Source: Methanolobus halotolerans (GTDB lineage Archaea > Halobacteriota > Methanosarcinia > Methanosarcinales > Methanosarcinaceae). Taken from it: 64,000 nucleotides of DNA. Each line of letters begins with the position of its first letter. The first letter of the stretch is position 1. Below, piece after piece: positions 63,170 to 64,000 of the stretch. A program made the position numbers and the translations under genes. The stretch is taken from NCBI RefSeq assembly GCF_004745425.1, contig NZ_PGGK01000006.1:1-64000 (forward strand). Direction: 5' to 3'. The notes under the pieces are model-generated. The model saw nothing but the letters and a program-made list of their open reading frames with translations. It ran no database searches and had not been told where the DNA came from.

Positions 63170-63580
63170 TTGGGATCAATTCCAGGACCAGATAGGGACC
63201 TCTATAGTTTAGGGGCATCACAGAAAGATAGTGATCTTAAAGAATTCATTCATGATGTAAGGTACATTTTTGTATTCTATGTTATGGGGGATATATTGAC
63301 AACTGTATTTGCTCTTGAAAATGGGCTGGGATATGAAGCGAATTTCCTGATTGCAGAACTCCTTGAATACTGCGGATACTATAGCATTGTGATGCTGAAG
63401 CTGTTCTTTCTTTGTTTTTGTTTTGTTGACTACCTGTATCTTAAAAAACGGGGTCACCGTTCCATGTGGAATGGAACAAGGCACATGATATCTCTTTTAG
63501 GGATACTGGTTGTTATAAATAACCTGCTAGTTATCAGTGGAGCATGGAACCATTTATATAGTTTTTTCTATGGGACTTGA
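63170..63580 (+). CDS. DUF5658-like small membrane protein
   Basis: The 136-residue protein starts at a TTG, six bases after GGGGGA. A soluble N-terminus (about 45 aa) is followed by three helices: YIFVFYVMGDILTTVFAL, IVMLKLFFLCFCFVDYLYL, and ISLLGILVVINNLLVISG. The MGDILTT..AL..G.GYEANFL motif resembles DUF5658 membrane proteins. Function is unknown. A TATA-like TTATATTTAAT lies about 30 bases before the start. Confidence 0.6.
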   Translation: MGSIPGPDRDLYSLGASQKDSDLKEFIHDVRYIFVFYVMGDILTTVFALENGLGYEANFLIAELLEYCGYYSIVMLKLFFLCFCFVDYLYLKKRGHRSMWNGTRHMISLLGILVVINNLLVISGAWNHLYSFFYGT

Positions 63581-63581
63581 A

Positions 63582-63610
63582 CTGCCACCCATTAAAACGG
63601 GCGGCTTCAT
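63582..63610 (+). terminator. Probable terminator after the DUF5658-like gene
   Basis: GCCACCC and GGGCGGC pair with one mismatch around ATTAAAAC, then TTCATACAGTTTTTC follows. It starts two bases after the stop codon. Confidence 0.4.
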
Positions 63611-63793
63611 ACAGTTTTTCTGGTGTGTATTGTTGCTCGCCTTCCGGAGCTCTTATATTTGGCTTTTAAGGCACTTGATTTAGCCGGATTATCACTGTTA
63701 TATAGTGTCACTATCGAATTCCCAGAAACGCTTATAAAATACAACCATGTTTCTTATGGTACGTTCATCAAAACAATAGACCGAGATGTTAAT

Positions 63794-64000
63794 ATGATAA
63801 ACATAGCTCTTCCTAAAGGCAGTTTAGAGGAACAGACATTCCTTTTGTTCAAGCAGGCGGACCTGGAGATAAAAAAGACGGACAGGGACTACAATCCCAG
63901 GATCAGCGACCCGAGGATAGGTAAAATCAAGATACTGCGGCCACAGGAGATTCCGGGTTATGTTTCCGATGGCTACTTCGATCTTGGCATCTCAGGACTG
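63794..64000 (+). CDS. hisG: ATP phosphoribosyltransferase, N-terminal part (runs off window)
   Basis: From the ATG at 63794 (GAGATG just upstream) the open frame encodes 69 residues MINIALPKGSLEEQTFLLFK, YNPRISDPRIGKIKIL, RPQEIPGYVSDGYFDLGISG, which is the HisG N-terminus. It catalyses the first step of histidine synthesis. The rest lies beyond 64000. Confidence 0.9.
   Translation, partial: MINIALPKGSLEEQTFLLFKQADLEIKKTDRDYNPRISDPRIGKIKILRPQEIPGYVSDGYFDLGISGL

Noticed and set aside
1-64000. tRNA, rRNA and CRISPR features
   Set aside because: I looked for cloverleaf-like T-loop strings and for regularly spaced repeats and found none that held up; isolated GTTCGAATC-like strings (for example near 6140) had no matching stems.

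Overview
This window is chromosomal DNA of a methylotrophic methanogenic archaeon of the Methanosarcinaceae, most like the Methanolobus/Methanococcoides group. The evidence is methenyl-H4MPT cyclohydrolase, two MtaA/MtbA-type methylcobamide:CoM methyltransferases, a methylotrophic corrinoid-protein fragment, a full cobamide nucleotide-loop operon, two DUF1638 proteins, an MsvR-type regulator, a form II/III RuBisCO, a PGF-CTERM surface protein and archaeal TATA boxes. Base composition is moderate and all identifications come from reading the translated sequence; no database was searched.

Layout. 1-6.2 kb: insertion-sequence debris, a VTT-family membrane protein, a PgpA-like phosphatase and DUF1638 lying between two near-identical TRAM loci, and a frameshifted pseudogene. 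6.2-12.8 kb: CocE-type hydrolase and ATP-grasp ligase (coupled), a lysine-2,3-aminomutase relative with altered substrate residues, a CoM methyltransferase relative with no AUG at its expected start, and a YggS protein. 12.8-20.8 kb: decaying accessory DNA with a YjdF/DUF2238 remnant, UPF0182, an Acr3 arsenite permease beside a broken ArsR gene, IS deletion derivatives, an orphan encapsulated-ferritin-like protein, a TrkA-C membrane protein, a broken GNAT gene and a candidate structured RNA. 20.8-26.7 kb: DHA2 efflux pump, bacterial-type Lon, a MarR regulator, a pentapeptide-repeat gene with an in-frame UAG, and a monoheme cytochrome with an archaeosortase tail. 26.8-33.8 kb: PolX, ATP-dependent DNA ligase, DUF2227, RuBisCO and a SIMPL protein. 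34-43.9 kb: hybrid sensor kinase, mch-DUF2124, trm5, msvR, DUF2110, HTH regulator, trm1, cupredoxin-like lipoprotein, phosphoesterase and AIM24. 44-50.3 kb: two tandem cobD genes, then cbiB, cobZ, cobS, cobY. 50.5-64 kb: GNAT, pncB, a second DUF1638 beside an HTH gene, a coiled-coil protein, U32 peptidase, truncated corrinoid protein, DUF7544-like membrane protein, Maf, MtbA-like methyltransferase, K+ channel, DUF5658-like protein and the start of hisG.

The genes mainly serve C1 metabolism (mch, methyltransferases) and supply of its corrinoid cofactor (cobD-cobY), together with tRNA modification, DNA repair and stress functions.

Most notable: (1) a pentapeptide-repeat gene whose five-residue register runs through an in-frame UAG, with six other genes ending in UAG and usually a second stop soon after, which suggests UAG is at least partly a sense (pyrrolysine) codon here; (2) a tandem CobD paralogue whose PLP lysine is replaced by asparagine while its Cys-rich metal domain is intact; (3) an aminomutase-ATP-grasp-hydrolase neighbourhood of unknown product; (4) a TATA-preceded RNA candidate with two G-U-containing stems.
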